From NCBI RefSeq assembly GCF_032681285.1, contig NZ_CP136336.1, positions 310,001 through 374,000 of the forward strand: a stretch of 64,000 bases of DNA, in the 5' to 3' direction. A model generated the notes under the pieces. It saw only the letters and a list, made by a program, of their open reading frames with translations. It searched no databases and was not told where the DNA came from. Shown here piece by piece: positions 38,527 through 48,866 of this stretch. Both the position numbers and the translations under genes were made by a program. Source of the stretch: Piscinibacter gummiphilus. Lineage in GTDB: Bacteria > Pseudomonadota > Gammaproteobacteria > Burkholderiales > Burkholderiaceae_C. Every line of letters starts with the position of its first letter. The first letter of the stretch is position 1.

Positions 38527-39222
38527 TCACTTCGACGCGATCACTTCCAGCAGTTCCACCTCGAAGACGAGCGCCATGCTCGGCTCGATCTTGCCGCCGG
38601 GCGCGCCGCGCTTGCCGTAGCCGAGCTCGGGCGGAATGAAGAGCTTCCACTTGTCGCCGACCTTCATCTTCTGCAGCGCCTGCGTCCAGCCCGGGATCAC
38701 CTGGTCGACCTGGAAGGTGGCCGGCTCGCCGCGCTTGATGGAGCTGTCGAACACCGTGCCGTCGAGCAGCGTGCCGGTGTAGTGCACCTTCACGCGGTCG
38801 GTCGCCTTCGGGCTTGCGCCCTTGCCACTTGCGATCACCTGGTACTGCAGGCCGCTCGGCAGCGCCGTCACGCCGGGCTTCTTGGCGTTCTCGGCCATGA
38901 ACTTGGCGGCGGCTTCGCTGTTCTTCTTTTCGGCGGCTTCCATGCGGGCGGTGCGCTGCGCCATCAGCTGCTGCTGGAACTTGCCCATCACCTCGGCCTG
39001 CTGCTCCTGCGTGAGCGCGGGCTGCTTCTTCTTCAACGCGTCCTGCACGCCGCGCTGCAGCGCTTCGGTGTCGATGTCGGGCACCTCCTTGCTGACCGAC
39101 GAGCCGAAGTTGAAGCCGATGGAATAGGCGGCCTTCTGCGCATCGGTGGTGAGCTTGGGCGCCGGGTCGGCGGCGAAGGCGGGCAGGGCGAGGCACAGGG
39201 CCAGGGCGAGGACGTGTTTCAT
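38527..39222 (-). CDS. fkpA: FKBP-type peptidyl-prolyl isomerase, periplasmic
   Basis: A 231-residue protein with signal peptide (MKHVLALALCLALPAFA). The N-terminal helical dimerisation region (TTDAQKAAYSIGFNFG, Lys/Gln-rich helix to about residue 115) is followed by a C-terminal FKBP domain: VKVHYTGTLLDGTVFDSS, PGWTQALQKMKVGDKWKLFIP, GYGKRGAPG. This FkpA/Mip-like layout acts as a periplasmic or surface folding chaperone. Monocistronic, divergent from the merR gene. Confidence 0.92.
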   Translation of the reverse strand: MKHVLALALCLALPAFAADPAPKLTTDAQKAAYSIGFNFGSSVSKEVPDIDTEALQRGVQDALKKKQPALTQEQQAEVMGKFQQQLMAQRTARMEAAEKKNSEAAAKFMAENAKKPGVTALPSGLQYQVIASGKGASPKATDRVKVHYTGTLLDGTVFDSSIKRGEPATFQVDQVIPGWTQALQKMKVGDKWKLFIPPELGYGKRGAPGGKIEPSMALVFEVELLEVIASK

Positions 39223-39321
39223 GTCTCGGGGGTGTTGTAGTAGAGCGAGGCGCGAGTATCCTCTGTCCGCCGGTCGCGGCCGCGACCCTCGCACAGTGCG
39301 AGGCTTGCTAAGGTTGCCCGC

Positions 39322-39735
39322 ATGAAGATTTCCGAACTGGCCCGCCGCACCGGCGTCTCGGTGCACCGACTGCGGCGCTACGAAGACGCCGGGCTGATCC
39401 ACGCCGAACGCCAGCCTTCGGGCTACCGCGAGTTCGGCGAGCGCGCGGTGCGCGAGGTGGTGTTCCTCTCGATGGGCCGCGACCTCGGCTTTTCGCTCCA
39501 GGACCTCGGCGACGCCGTGCCGCGCTACCGGGCCGGCACGCTCACCTTCGAGCAAATGATCGAGGCCATGCAGGTGCGCATCGCCGAGGTCGACGCGCTC
39601 GTCGCCGAGCAGCGCGCGCTGCGCAAGAAGCTGGTCTCGCACATCGCCTGGCTGCAGCAACGCCAGCGCGAGGCCGACAAGCACCGCCTGGCCCCAAAGG
39701 GTGGCTGGGTTCGACCCCGAAAGGACCGACCATGA
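39322..39735 (+). CDS. MerR-family transcriptional regulator
   Basis: A 137-residue regulator. The winged helix-turn-helix (MKISELARRTGVSVHRLRRY, GYREF) is followed by a coiled-coil dimerisation helix. It has no cysteine, so a metal sensor role is excluded and the effector is probably an organic molecule or redox-independent signal. Its stop overlaps the start of the thioesterase gene by four bases (ATGA), so it most likely controls that gene and itself. Confidence 0.9.
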   Translation: MKISELARRTGVSVHRLRRYEDAGLIHAERQPSGYREFGERAVREVVFLSMGRDLGFSLQDLGDAVPRYRAGTLTFEQMIEAMQVRIAEVDALVAEQRALRKKLVSHIAWLQQRQREADKHRLAPKGGWVRPRKDRP

Positions 39736-40142
39736 CCCCCGAAGGCTATGCGCGCCACACGCGGCGCAGCCCACTCACCGATCCCTGGGAGCCACTGCTT
39801 TCCCGCGAGACGGCCGACTCGGTGCAGCTGGCGGTCGAGGTCCGCGACGCGCATTGCAATGGGCGTGGCTTCGCCCACGGCGGGCTCATCAGTGCCCTGG
39901 CCGACAACGCGATGGGCCTGTCGATCGTGCGCCTCGCACGCCAGCAGCCGGGGCAGGAGCAGGCCAGCGCCGTGACGGTGACGCTGGCGCTGGACTTCCT
40001 CGACGCCGCGCGCATCGGCGAATGGCTGGAGGTGCAGCCGAACGTGCTCAAGCTCGGCCGCACCCTGGCGTTCGCCGAATGCCGCGTGGTCTGTGGCGAG
40101 CGCCTCATCGCACGCGGCAACGCCAGCTTCAGGATGGTCTGA
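39732..40142 (+). CDS. PaaI-family hotdog thioesterase
   Basis: A 136-residue hotdog-fold protein. GRGFAHGGLISALADNAMGL is the 4HBT/PaaI motif with the HGG loop that positions the thioester. It probably hydrolyses an acyl- or aryl-CoA. It is translationally coupled to the upstream MerR regulator, and its 3' end overlaps the convergent DUF1330 gene by 14 bases. Substrate unknown. Confidence 0.85.
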   Translation: MTPEGYARHTRRSPLTDPWEPLLSRETADSVQLAVEVRDAHCNGRGFAHGGLISALADNAMGLSIVRLARQQPGQEQASAVTVTLALDFLDAARIGEWLEVQPNVLKLGRTLAFAECRVVCGERLIARGNASFRMV

Positions 40143-40425
40143 GGCCTCGCAACAGCAGCACCACCGCGTCCGCGCCGGCTTTGCGGTCGCGTGAGATCTC
40201 CTGGTACTCGGGCGACTCGGCAAACGCGCGGTAGGCCCCCTGGTCGGGGAAGGACATGAGCACCACCTTGTCGCGCGGCCACTCGCCTTCCACCACCAGG
40301 GGCGCCTCGTCGGCCACGAGCAGCGTGCCCTGGAAGCGCGAGAACACGCCGAAGAAGCGCGACTGGTACCGGTCGTAGGCGGCGCGGTCGGTGAACTTCA
40401 GCTGCGCCATCACGTAGACGGTCAT
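40129..40425 (-). CDS. DUF1330 protein
   Basis: A 98-residue ferredoxin-fold protein of the DUF1330 family, recognised by the start [19 protein letters not shown] and by [21 protein letters not shown]. Family members form small dimers similar to Dabb/ABM monooxygenases, but lack a proven function. It follows ribB with 12 bases between them on the same strand, so the FMN riboswitch may affect its transcript too. Confidence 0.85.
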   Translation of the reverse strand: MTVYVMAQLKFTDRAAYDRYQSRFFGVFSRFQGTLLVADEAPLVVEGEWPRDKVVLMSFPDQGAYRAFAESPEYQEISRDRKAGADAVVLLLRGLRPS

Positions 40426-40437
40426 CGCGGCACCTCC

Positions 40438-41082
40438 TCAGGCCAGTGCCGGCTCGCTCTGGCGCCGCCAGTGCACGATCTCGGCGATGGTGAGCGTGGG
40501 CAGGCCGTGGGCGAGCGCGAATCGGGTCACGTCTTCGCCGCGCGCCATCGTGCCGTCGGGATTCATCAGCTCGCACAGCACCGCGGCAGGCTTGAGGCCC
40601 GCCATGCACATGAGGTCGACCGAGCCTTCGGTGTGGCCGTCGCGCTCCAGCACGCCGCCGGGGCGTGCGCAGAGCGGGAAAACATGGCCTGGCCTCACCA
40701 GATCGCTGGGCTGCGCGCCCTCGGCAATCGCCGCGCGGATCGTCGTCACCCGGTCGGCCGCGCTCACGCCGGTGGCCACGCCATGCCGCGCTTCGATCGA
40801 CACGGTGAAGGCCGTGCCGTAGCGGCTCTCGTTGCACGGCACCATGGGTTGCAGCGCGAGCTGATCCAGTCGATCGGGCGGCAGGCACAGGCAGACGATG
40901 CCGCTGCCCTCGCGGATGAACATCGCCATCACCTCGGGCGTGATGTGTTCGGCGGCGACGATGAGGTCGGCCTCGTTCTCGCGCTCGTCGTCGTCGAAGA
41001 GCAGGATGGGCCGGCCCGCGTAGAGCGCACGTAGCGCGGTTCGCAGTCGATGGGGGTAGGTGTTAAAGGTCGGTTGAGACAT
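40438..41082 (-). CDS. ribB: 3,4-dihydroxy-2-butanone-4-phosphate synthase
   Basis: A 214-residue RibB, the monofunctional form without a fused GTP cyclohydrolase II. It converts ribulose 5-phosphate to the four-carbon precursor of riboflavin. [13 protein letters not shown] (metal and substrate binding), [14 protein letters not shown] and [10 protein letters not shown] are family hallmarks. GAGGAG lies six bases before the ATG at 41082. The upstream leader contains an FMN riboswitch, so the gene is repressed when FMN is plentiful. Confidence 0.96.
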   Translation of the reverse strand: MSQPTFNTYPHRLRTALRALYAGRPILLFDDDERENEADLIVAAEHITPEVMAMFIREGSGIVCLCLPPDRLDQLALQPMVPCNESRYGTAFTVSIEARHGVATGVSAADRVTTIRAAIAEGAQPSDLVRPGHVFPLCARPGGVLERDGHTEGSVDLMCMAGLKPAAVLCELMNPDGTMARGEDVTRFALAHGLPTLTIAEIVHWRRQSEPALA

Positions 41083-41088
41083 GAAACG

Positions 41089-41143
41089 CTCCTCGTGGGT
41101 TGACGAAAAACGTTCCAGGGCGCGCAAACGCATGACACCCACG
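41089..41143 (-). promoter_or_regulatory. Proposed expression platform of the ribB riboswitch
   Basis: CGTGGGT (reverse strand, 41143-41137) can pair with ACCCACG (41100-41094), whose last bases touch the Shine-Dalgarno sequence GAGGAG (41094-41089). The same CGTGGGT can instead join a CCAC-CGGC-GTGG hairpin. These two mutually exclusive helices suggest control of translation start rather than a terminator, for which no T run is visible. Confidence 0.45.
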
Positions 41144-41174
41144 CCGGTGGCCCGACTGGGCAGCCATGTGTCGG

Positions 41175-41323
41175 CACATCTTCTTGCATCCGGACTGTGA
41201 CCGTCGGCCCTGGCCTTGCACCAGGTCTGCTGACCCTCACCCTGAGAAGAGCGAGGCGCTCGCGGGCTCGCGGCTTGCGCCGCATACCGCCGGTGGGGAA
41301 TTTCGCCCCGCCCTGAAGACGTG
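41175..41323 (-). ncRNA. FMN riboswitch (RFN element)
   Basis: The reverse strand carries the RFN consensus in order: AGGGCGGGGCGAAATTCCCC, ACCGGCGGTA, GAGCCCGCGAGCG, GGTCAGCAGA, GGGCCGACGGTCACAGTCCG and GATGCAAGAAGA. P1 is formed by 41323-41315 and 41183-41175 (CACGTCTTC/GAAGATGTG with one G-U). The aptamer lies 92 bases upstream of ribB and should down-regulate it upon binding FMN. Confidence 0.95.
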
Positions 41324-41512
41324 TGCCGGCCTGAAGGCCGGCGCTGCGATCTTTGGTCAGCTCGCGCGCCGCGGCTGTCATCTGCACGACACCACGCGCC
41401 GTGTGACACACGCCACGGCATCGATTTTTCCGATGCCGCGACCGAAAAACTTTCCATCCACGGCGCGGGCCATGCGCTCCACCATGCGGCCACCGCCACG
41501 ACAGGAGGCCCC

Positions 41513-42490
41513 ATGCGACGCCGTCACCTGCTGCTCACCGCCGCCGCTACCCTCGCGCCTACCGCGGGCCGGGCCGCCGCGACAACCTGGACGCTGCCCA
41601 CCGGCTACAAGGCCGATTCCTTCCAGGGCCAGAACGTCGCGCGTTTCGCGCGGATGGTGGAGGCCGGCACCGGCGGGAGCCTGCGCATCGAGGTGCAGCC
41701 CGACAACCAGGGCGTGCCGCTGGCGCAGATCGCCGCCGCCGTTCGTGCCGGCCGCGTGCAGGCGGGCGAGGTCATCATGACCGGCTTGGCGCAGGACATC
41801 CCCATCGCCGGCGCCGACGCCGTGCCCTTCGTCGTCGCCAGCTACGAGGACGCACAGCGCCTGTGGCAGCACCAGCGCCCGCTGGTCGAGCGCCACTTCG
41901 AGGCGCGCGGCTTGAAGCCGCTTTTTGCCGTGCCGTGGCCGCCGCAGGGGCTCTACACCATCCGCCCGGTGCGCAGCGCCGACGACCTGCGCGGCACCCG
42001 CATGCGCACCTACAACGCCACCACCGTGCGCATCGCGCAGCTGCTCGGCGCCGAGCCGGTCGACGTGCCGATGTCCAAGGTGGGCCAGGCGCTCGCCGAG
42101 GGTCGCATCGACACCATGATCACCTCCGCCGTGACCGGCGTGGAGAACAAGGTCTGGAGCGCCTTCAAGTTCTTCTACGAGATCAACGCCTGGTTCCCGA
42201 AGAACCTCACCTTCGCCAACGCCGCGGCGTATGCGGCGCTGTCGGACGCGCAGCGACAGGCGGTGCTTCAGTCCGCCAGCGCCGCCGAAACCGCCGGCTG
42301 GGCGGCCAGCCGCGTGGCCGCCACCGAATCGGCGCAGGAGCTGCGGCGCAACGGCCTGCGCACGGAGCCGGCGCCGCCGCTGCTGCAGCCGGTCATCCGC
42401 CGGCTCGGCGAGCGCTTCTCGCTCGAATGGCTGCATAGCGTGGGGCGCGAGGCCAACGAGGTGTTCGTGCCCTTCTACGCCGCGCGTTGA
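41513..42490 (+). CDS. TRAP-type transporter substrate-binding protein (DctP family)
   Basis: A 325-residue periplasmic binding protein. Start ATG 41513 follows AGGAGG; signal peptide [20 protein letters not shown], with an arginine-rich start. The family's central signature region is seen around [23 protein letters not shown] and [22 protein letters not shown]. The binding-site Arg in RMRTYN suggests a carboxylate ligand. No TRAP membrane genes (DctQM) are nearby, so it is an orphan that must use a transporter encoded elsewhere or act as a sensor partner. Confidence 0.85.
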   Translation: MRRRHLLLTAAATLAPTAGRAAATTWTLPTGYKADSFQGQNVARFARMVEAGTGGSLRIEVQPDNQGVPLAQIAAAVRAGRVQAGEVIMTGLAQDIPIAGADAVPFVVASYEDAQRLWQHQRPLVERHFEARGLKPLFAVPWPPQGLYTIRPVRSADDLRGTRMRTYNATTVRIAQLLGAEPVDVPMSKVGQALAEGRIDTMITSAVTGVENKVWSAFKFFYEINAWFPKNLTFANAAAYAALSDAQRQAVLQSASAAETAGWAASRVAATESAQELRRNGLRTEPAPPLLQPVIRRLGERFSLEWLHSVGREANEVFVPFYAAR

Positions 42491-42561
42491 GGGCGGCGCG
42501 AGAAGGCCCGCAGTCTCCCTGCGCCAGCGCCGCCGGGGCGCGCTTCCTACAATCGCAACCC

Positions 42562-43689
42562 ATGGTGAAAGAGCGTGTGGTCGTGGGCCTGAGCGGCGGT
42601 GTCGATTCCGCGGTGAGCGCGCACCTGCTCAAACAGCAGGGCCACGAGGTCATCGGCATCTTCATGAAGAACTGGGAAGACGATGACGACGACGAATACT
42701 GCTCGTCGCGCCAGGACTTTCTCGATGCCGCCTCGGTGGCCGACGTGCTCGGCATCGAGATCGAGCACGTGAACTTCGCCGCCGAGTACAAAGACCGCGT
42801 CTTCGCCGAGTTCCTGCGCGAGTACCAGGCCGGCCGCACACCCAATCCCGACGTGCTGTGCAATGCCGAGATCAAGTTCAAGGCCTTCCTCGACCACGCG
42901 ATGCGCCTGGGCGCCGGGAAGATCGCGACCGGCCACTACGCCCGTGTGCGTGAGGTGAAGGGCGAATTCCAGCTGCTCAAGGGCCTGGATCCGTTGAAGG
43001 ACCAGAGCTACTTCCTGCACCGCCTGACGCAGGCGCAGTTGAGCAAGACCATGTTCCCGGTCGGCGAGCTGCCCAAGACCGAGGTGCGCCGCATCGCCGC
43101 CGAGATCGGCCTGCCGAACGCGAAGAAGAAAGACTCGACCGGCATCTGCTTCATCGGCGAACGGCCGTTCCGCGAGTTCCTCAACCGCTACCTCGCCAAC
43201 CAGCCCGGCCCCATCCTCGACGACCGTGGCCGCAAGGTGGGCGAGCACGTGGGCCTTTCCTTCTACACGCTGGGCCAGCGCAAGGGCATCGGCATCGGCG
43301 GCCTGAAGGAGCGCGGTGCGGCCAAGGGCGGCAGCGAGCACGAGCCCTGGTTCGTGGCGCGCAAGGACATGGCGCGCAACACGCTCTCGGTGGTGCAGGG
43401 CCATGACCACCCGTGGCTGCTCTCGTCGGGCCTCGCCGCCGACGACCTGAGCTGGGTGGCCGGCCAGCCGCCGAGGGCCGGCCCGGTGGCAGCCAAGACC
43501 CGCTATCGGCAGAGCGATGCGCCCTGCACCATCGCCCCGACGGCGAGCGGCTTCACGCTGCACTTCGACAGCCCGCAATGGGCCGTGACCCCCGGCCAGT
43601 CGGCCGTGATCTACGACGGCGAGGTCTGTCTGGGTGGGGGCGTGATCTCGGCGGCGATCACCGAGCCCGAGACGGCCGAAGCCAGGTAA
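42562..43689 (+). CDS. mnmA: tRNA-specific 2-thiouridylase
   Basis: A 375-residue enzyme that thiolates U34 of tRNAs for Lys, Glu and Gln. The ATP pyrophosphatase P-loop is [10 protein letters not shown], the catalytic cysteines are in [12 protein letters not shown] and [12 protein letters not shown], and [11 protein letters not shown] and [17 protein letters not shown] mark the C-terminal domains. The ATG at 42562 gives the standard start [19 protein letters not shown] at 42548-42553 could be a -10 element very close to the start. Confidence 0.97.
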   Translation: MVKERVVVGLSGGVDSAVSAHLLKQQGHEVIGIFMKNWEDDDDDEYCSSRQDFLDAASVADVLGIEIEHVNFAAEYKDRVFAEFLREYQAGRTPNPDVLCNAEIKFKAFLDHAMRLGAGKIATGHYARVREVKGEFQLLKGLDPLKDQSYFLHRLTQAQLSKTMFPVGELPKTEVRRIAAEIGLPNAKKKDSTGICFIGERPFREFLNRYLANQPGPILDDRGRKVGEHVGLSFYTLGQRKGIGIGGLKERGAAKGGSEHEPWFVARKDMARNTLSVVQGHDHPWLLSSGLAADDLSWVAGQPPRAGPVAAKTRYRQSDAPCTIAPTASGFTLHFDSPQWAVTPGQSAVIYDGEVCLGGGVISAAITEPETAEAR

Positions 43690-43842
43690 GCCAGCGCTCA
43701 TCAACACACGGCCAGGGAAATGACCGTGAACTGCTGCACGCCCCGGCGTGTGAGGGCTCGCGCGTCTTCAAGTCCCCCGGTTGCAAGCCGATACACCGAG
43801 GAGCCCGACCAACCGGCCGGGCGCTGCTGTCGACGCGCCCAC

Positions 43843-44448
43843 ATGCCCCGAATTCCTCTTGCCTTCGTCCTTGCGTTCAGCGTGCTGGTGCCGGCGCTCG
43901 CCCACGCCGCGGTCCACGTGGCCGTCACCGATGAGGGCGGGCGGCCGCTGGCGGACGCGGTGGTGATGCTCGACGCGACCGGCCCACGTCCGCCGGTCAA
44001 ACCCATGCCCATGGTCGAGATCGCGCAGGCGCAGCGCAAATTCAACCCGAGCCTCACCGTGGTCACGGTCGGCACGCCGGTGAGCTTCCCGAACTTCGAC
44101 ACCGTGCGCCACCACGTGTATTCGTTCTCGCCGATCAAGACCTTCGAGCTGAAGCTCTACGCCGGCGTGCCCGCCAAGCCCATCGTGTTCGACAAGCCCG
44201 GCGCCGCCGTGCTCGGCTGCAACATCCACGACCGCATGGCGGCCTGGGTGGTGGTGGTCGACACGCCGTATTTCGCGCGCACCGATGCCCAGGGCCAGGT
44301 GCGGCTCGAGGGCGTGCCGCCCGGCCCCTACCGCCTGCGCGCCTGGCACGCCGGGGTGCCGGCGGGCAAGGAGCCGGCGCCCGTGGCCTTCACGGTCGCA
44401 GGGGGCGACGCCCGCGCCCAACTCAGCCTGCCGGCGGCGCCGCTGTGA
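43843..44448 (+). CDS. Secreted cupredoxin-like protein
   Basis: A 201-residue protein with signal peptide (IPLAFVLAFSVLVPALAHAA). Residues about 70-140 form a cupredoxin-like domain: the first His lies in FDTVRHHVYSFS, and the others in VLGCNIHDRMAAWVVV (Cys-x2-His-x2-Met), as in plastocyanin-like methylamine-utilisation proteins, so a type 1 copper site is plausible. A carboxypeptidase-regulatory-like segment (GQVRLEGVPPGPYRLRAWHAG) follows. It is translationally coupled to the downstream GGDEF-EAL gene, so the two probably act together. Confidence 0.8.
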   Translation: MPRIPLAFVLAFSVLVPALAHAAVHVAVTDEGGRPLADAVVMLDATGPRPPVKPMPMVEIAQAQRKFNPSLTVVTVGTPVSFPNFDTVRHHVYSFSPIKTFELKLYAGVPAKPIVFDKPGAAVLGCNIHDRMAAWVVVVDTPYFARTDAQGQVRLEGVPPGPYRLRAWHAGVPAGKEPAPVAFTVAGGDARAQLSLPAAPL

Positions 44449-46919
44449 GCCATACGACCATGAGCGCCCCGTCGCCCCGCCCCGGACCGATCGCGCGGGT
44501 GCGGCGCTGGCTGCGCAAGTCGCTCAGCGCCCGCATCGTGTTCGTGTTCCTCGGCCTGCTGCTGGTGGTGCAGGGCCTGAGCTTCCTCGCCATCCGCGCC
44601 AGCATCGACCACAACGCGCGTGCCGCGATCGCAGGCGATCTCGAAGTGGGCGAGCGGCTGCTCAGGCGCCTGCTGCTGCAAAACGCCGCCAAGCTCACCG
44701 AGGGCGCGACGTTGCTCGCCGCCGACTACGGTTTCCGCTCGGCCGTGACGAGCGGCGACGAGGCCACCATCGGCTCGGTGCTCGGCAACCACGGCGAGCG
44801 CATCGGCGCGAGCGTTGCCGCGCTGCTCGACACCGACTTCAAGCTGCGCGCCTCGGCCCAGGCCGATGCGCGCTCGCTGCAGCCGGTGTTGAACCGCCTG
44901 GGCCAGCTGCACGATCGCAAGGCTGCGGGCGACGTGGTGATGGTCGACAACCGGCCCTTCCAGTTCGTGCTGGTGCCGCTGCGAGCGCCCGTCACGGTGG
45001 GCTGGGTGCTGATGGGCTTTCCGGTCGACCAGCGGCTGGTCGACGAAATGCTCGGCTATTCGTCGCTGCACGTCATTCTGGAAGCGCGGCCCACGCCGCA
45101 GGCGCCGTGGACGCTGCTGCTGTCGACGCTGCCGCAGGAGTCGCGCAGCGCCTTTTTGCGGCTGGAACAGGGCGTCGACCGCGACCAGTCCGGCAGCGTC
45201 GTGCTGCCCAGCGGCGAATACCAGACCCGCGCCGTGCCGCTGACCGAAGGCGACGTGCCCGGCCCCGCGGTCTCGGCCTTGCTGATGCTCTCGGTCGACG
45301 AGGCGGTGGCCCCGTTCCGCCAGCTGCAGCTTGGCCTGGCCGCGCTCACGGTGCTCGGCGTGCTGGTGTTCGGCATCGGCAGCGTGCTCACGGCGCGCCG
45401 GGTCACGACGCCGCTGCGTCGCCTGGCCGCCGCGGCCGAACGCCTGGGCGCGGGCGACTACGCCACCCCGCTCGGCGGCCAGCACCGCACCGACGAGGTC
45501 GGCGACCTGGCCCACGCCTTCGAACGCATGCGCATCAACGTGGCTGGCCAGCAGGAAGAGATCCTCAAGCTCGCCTATTGGGACAGCCTCACCGGCCTGC
45601 CCAACCGCGTGCAGTTCCGCAACGCGGTGGTCGAGGCGATGGTGCAGGCGCAGGCCGACCGCCGCTCCATCGCCGTGGTGATGCTCGACCTCGACCGCTT
45701 CAAGCACGTCAACGACGTGCTGGGTTACCGCTTCGGCGACCTCATGCTCAAGGGCGTGGCCGAGCGCCTGTCGCAACAGGCGGTGCGCAACGGCGACCTG
45801 GTGGCACGCCTGGGCGGCGACGAGTTCGCCGTGTTGCTGGCCGACCTGGAGCCGAACGACGACCTCGCCCACACCCGCTCGGTGGCCCAACGCCTGCATG
45901 CGGCGTTCGCCGACGTGATGACGCTCGAAGACCACACCGTCGACATGAACGCGAGCTTCGGCATGGCGGTGTGGCCTCACCACGCGCAGGACGCCGACGG
46001 CCTGCTCAATCGCGCCGAAGTGGCGATGTACCAGTCCAAACGGCGCAACGACGGGCCGGTGCTCTACGACCCCGCGTTCGACGCCGCCAGCAGCCAGACG
46101 CTCACGCTGCTGGGCGAGCTGCGCCATGCCGTCGACCACCGCGAGCTGCGCCTGTACCTGCAGCCCAAGCTCGCGCTCGACACGGGCCACGTCGTCGGCG
46201 CCGAGGCGCTGCTGCGCTGGGAGCATCCGCGGCGCGGGCTGGTGCCGCCGATGGAGTTCATTCCGTTTGCCGAGCAGACCGGCTTCATCCGCACGCTCAC
46301 GCTGTGGGTGTTCGAAGAGGCGGCGCGCATGTGGCGCGTGCTCAACGAGGCGGGGCTGCGCATCACCATCTCCGTCAACCTCTCGACACGAGACCTGCTC
46401 GACGTGGAACTGCCGCAGAAGTTCGAGGCCCTGCTCGTCAAGCACATCGTGCCGGCCGAGGGCTTCTGCCTGGAGATCACCGAGAGCTCGATCATGGACG
46501 ACCCCCAGCGTGCGATGAGCACGCTGGAGCGCCTGTCGGGCCTGGGCTTTCGCCTGTCGATCGACGACTTCGGTACCGGCTATTCCTCGCTCGCCTACCT
46601 GAAGCGCCTGCCGGTCGACGAGATCAAGATCGACCGCTCGTTCGTGATGAGCATGGAGAAAGACCCCAACGATGCGCGCATCGTGCGCTCGACCATCGAC
46701 CTCGCGCACGGCCTGGGCCTCACCGTGGTGGCCGAGGGGGTGGAGAACGCGCAGGTGTGGCAGTTGCTGCGCGAGCAGGCGTGCGACGAAGCGCAGGGTT
46801 TCCACATGAGCCGGCCGCTGCCGAGCAGCGAATTCATCTCGTGGTCCACCGGCTGGACGACGCGCCTGTCGGCGATGAAGCTCAAGGGCGAGAGCCGGAT
46901 GAACGTCACCTTGCACTGA
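44445..46919 (+). CDS. Membrane GGDEF-EAL cyclic-di-GMP protein with periplasmic sensor
   Basis: An 824-residue signalling protein: transmembrane helix (IVFVFLGLLLVVQGLSFLAI), a periplasmic domain of about 250 residues, a second helix near residue 300, a HAMP-like linker (RRVTTPLRRLAAAAERLGAG), a GGDEF domain with intact RLGGDEFAVLL, and an EAL domain with EALLRWEHP, DDFGTGYSSL and VAEGVEN. Both domains look complete, so it may make or degrade c-di-GMP, or both. GTG at 44445 overlaps the cupredoxin stop (GTGA); ATG at 44460 is an alternative. The periplasmic part may sense the state of the coupled cupredoxin protein. Confidence 0.92.
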   Translation: MSHTTMSAPSPRPGPIARVRRWLRKSLSARIVFVFLGLLLVVQGLSFLAIRASIDHNARAAIAGDLEVGERLLRRLLLQNAAKLTEGATLLAADYGFRSAVTSGDEATIGSVLGNHGERIGASVAALLDTDFKLRASAQADARSLQPVLNRLGQLHDRKAAGDVVMVDNRPFQFVLVPLRAPVTVGWVLMGFPVDQRLVDEMLGYSSLHVILEARPTPQAPWTLLLSTLPQESRSAFLRLEQGVDRDQSGSVVLPSGEYQTRAVPLTEGDVPGPAVSALLMLSVDEAVAPFRQLQLGLAALTVLGVLVFGIGSVLTARRVTTPLRRLAAAAERLGAGDYATPLGGQHRTDEVGDLAHAFERMRINVAGQQEEILKLAYWDSLTGLPNRVQFRNAVVEAMVQAQADRRSIAVVMLDLDRFKHVNDVLGYRFGDLMLKGVAERLSQQAVRNGDLVARLGGDEFAVLLADLEPNDDLAHTRSVAQRLHAAFADVMTLEDHTVDMNASFGMAVWPHHAQDADGLLNRAEVAMYQSKRRNDGPVLYDPAFDAASSQTLTLLGELRHAVDHRELRLYLQPKLALDTGHVVGAEALLRWEHPRRGLVPPMEFIPFAEQTGFIRTLTLWVFEEAARMWRVLNEAGLRITISVNLSTRDLLDVELPQKFEALLVKHIVPAEGFCLEITESSIMDDPQRAMSTLERLSGLGFRLSIDDFGTGYSSLAYLKRLPVDEIKIDRSFVMSMEKDPNDARIVRSTIDLAHGLGLTVVAEGVENAQVWQLLREQACDEAQGFHMSRPLPSSEFISWSTGWTTRLSAMKLKGESRMNVTLH

Positions 46920-46947
46920 GCCTCGGTGCCGGGCGCGTGGCCGCAGC

Positions 46948-47382
<435 letters not shown>

Positions 47383-47385
47383 CGC

Positions 47386-48051
47386 TCAAGCCTCGGTTTG
47401 AGTGGCCGAGGGCTCGGCCAGCAGCTCGCGCAGGTCGTGGGCGAAGCCTTCGAGATCGGCTTCGCAGGCGGCCACGCGCTTGTTGTAGACGTTGTAGGCC
47501 AGTACCGCCGGAATGGCGACGGCCAGGCCCGCGGCCGTCATCACGAGCGCTTCACCGACCGGGCCCGACACGCGGTCGATCGTCACCGTGCCGGCGGCCG
47601 AGATGCTGAGCAGCGCGTGGTAGATGCCCCAGACCGTGCCGAAGAGGCCGATGAAGGGCGCGGTGCTGCCGATGGAGGCGAGCATCACCTGGCCGAACTG
47701 CAGCTGCGTGAGCACGCGGTGCAGCGCGTCGCGCAGGCGGCGCGTGAGCTGCGAGGCGAGGTGGCCGCGCGATTCGAGCGTCTGGCCCGCGTGCGAGGCG
47801 GTGGCGGCGGCGAGCAAGGGGCGCAGCACACCTTCGCGGTCGAACACGGCGAGCTGCTTTTCACCGTCGTCGAGCGACCCGGCGCCCCAGAAGGCCGGCA
47901 CCGCACGCGCGATGTCGCGCTTCACGCGGCCCAGCACCCAGCCCTTCCAGAAGATCAGCACCCAGGCGCTGATCGACATGAGCAACAGCAGCACGGCCAC
48001 CGCACGCGTGATGGCGTCGCCCTGTTGCCAGAACTGTGCGAAGCCGCCCAT
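47386..48051 (-). CDS. exbB: ExbB/TolQ/MotA-family proton channel protein
   Basis: A 221-residue protein with three hydrophobic helices: AITRAVAVLLLLMSISAWVLI near the start, then SIGSTAPFIGLFGTVWGI and EALVMTAAGLAVAIPAVLAY, the conserved channel helices of the family. It forms the pentameric stator of the ExbBD motor in the inner membrane. It follows dapB with two bases between stop and start, so it belongs to the bamE-dapB-exbB-exbD reverse run. Confidence 0.92.
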   Translation of the reverse strand: MGGFAQFWQQGDAITRAVAVLLLLMSISAWVLIFWKGWVLGRVKRDIARAVPAFWGAGSLDDGEKQLAVFDREGVLRPLLAAATASHAGQTLESRGHLASQLTRRLRDALHRVLTQLQFGQVMLASIGSTAPFIGLFGTVWGIYHALLSISAAGTVTIDRVSGPVGEALVMTAAGLAVAIPAVLAYNVYNKRVAACEADLEGFAHDLRELLAEPSATQTEA

Positions 48052-48053
48052 GT

Positions 48054-48866
48054 TCAGCGCAGCCCCAGCACGTCGTTCATGGTGAAGAGGCCGCTTTGCT
48101 TGTCTCGCAGGAAGCGCGCGGCGCGCACGCTGCCTTGCGCATAGCCGGCGCGGCTGCCGCTCTTGTGCGAGATCTCGATGCGCTCGCCGGTGCCGGCGAA
48201 GAGGGCAGTGTGGTCGCCGATGATGTCGCCGCCGCGAATGGTGGCGAAGCCGATGGTCGAGGGGTCGCGCTCGCCGGTCACGCCTTCGCGCGCATAGACG
48301 GCGCAGTCTTTCAGGTTCTTGCCGAGGGCCGCGGCGATGGTCTCGCCCATCGCGAGTGCCGTGCCGCTCGGCGCGTCAACCTTGTGGCGGTGGTGGGCTT
48401 CGATGATCTCGATGTCGTAGCCCTCGCTGAGCGCGCGGGCGGCGACGTCGAGCAGTCGCATCAGCACGTTGACGCCCACGCTCATGTTGGGCGACTGCAC
48501 GATGGCGATGTGCTTGGCCTGGGCGGCGATCTCGGCCTTCTGCGTGTCGGAGAGGCCGGTGGTGCCGATGACGAGCTTCACGCCCAGCTCGCGGCACACC
48601 GCCAGGTGCGCCATCGTGCCTTCGGGACGGGTGAAGTCGATCAGCACCTCGGCGTTCGCGAGGCCGCTTTTCAAGTCGGCCGTGATGTGCACGCCGCTCG
48701 TGCGGCCGAGGAAGCCGGCGGCGTCTTGCCCGAGGGCGGGGCTGCCGGGCACGTCGAGCGCGCCGGCGAGTTGGCAGTCGTCGGCGGCCATCACCGCTTC
48801 GATCAGCATGCGGCCCATGCGGCCGGAGGCGCCGGCAACGGCGATGCGCAGGGGAGCGTTGCTCAT
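48054..48866 (-). CDS. dapB: 4-hydroxy-tetrahydrodipicolinate reductase
   Basis: A 270-residue enzyme of lysine and diaminopimelate synthesis. The NAD(P) motif is [16 protein letters not shown], the active-site region [19 protein letters not shown] contains the catalytic His and Lys, and the C-terminus has [20 protein letters not shown]. It overlaps the upstream bamE gene by four bases (ATGA). Confidence 0.97.
   Translation of the reverse strand: MSNAPLRIAVAGASGRMGRMLIEAVMAADDCQLAGALDVPGSPALGQDAAGFLGRTSGVHITADLKSGLANAEVLIDFTRPEGTMAHLAVCRELGVKLVIGTTGLSDTQKAEIAAQAKHIAIVQSPNMSVGVNVLMRLLDVAARALSEGYDIEIIEAHHRHKVDAPSGTALAMGETIAAALGKNLKDCAVYAREGVTGERDPSTIGFATIRGGDIIGDHTALFAGTGERIEISHKSGSRAGYAQGSVRAARFLRDKQSGLFTMNDVLGLR

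Noticed and set aside
39322..39735. Metal-responsive MerR regulator (CueR/ZntR type)
   Set aside because: The protein contains no cysteine, so metal sensing by this family is not supported.
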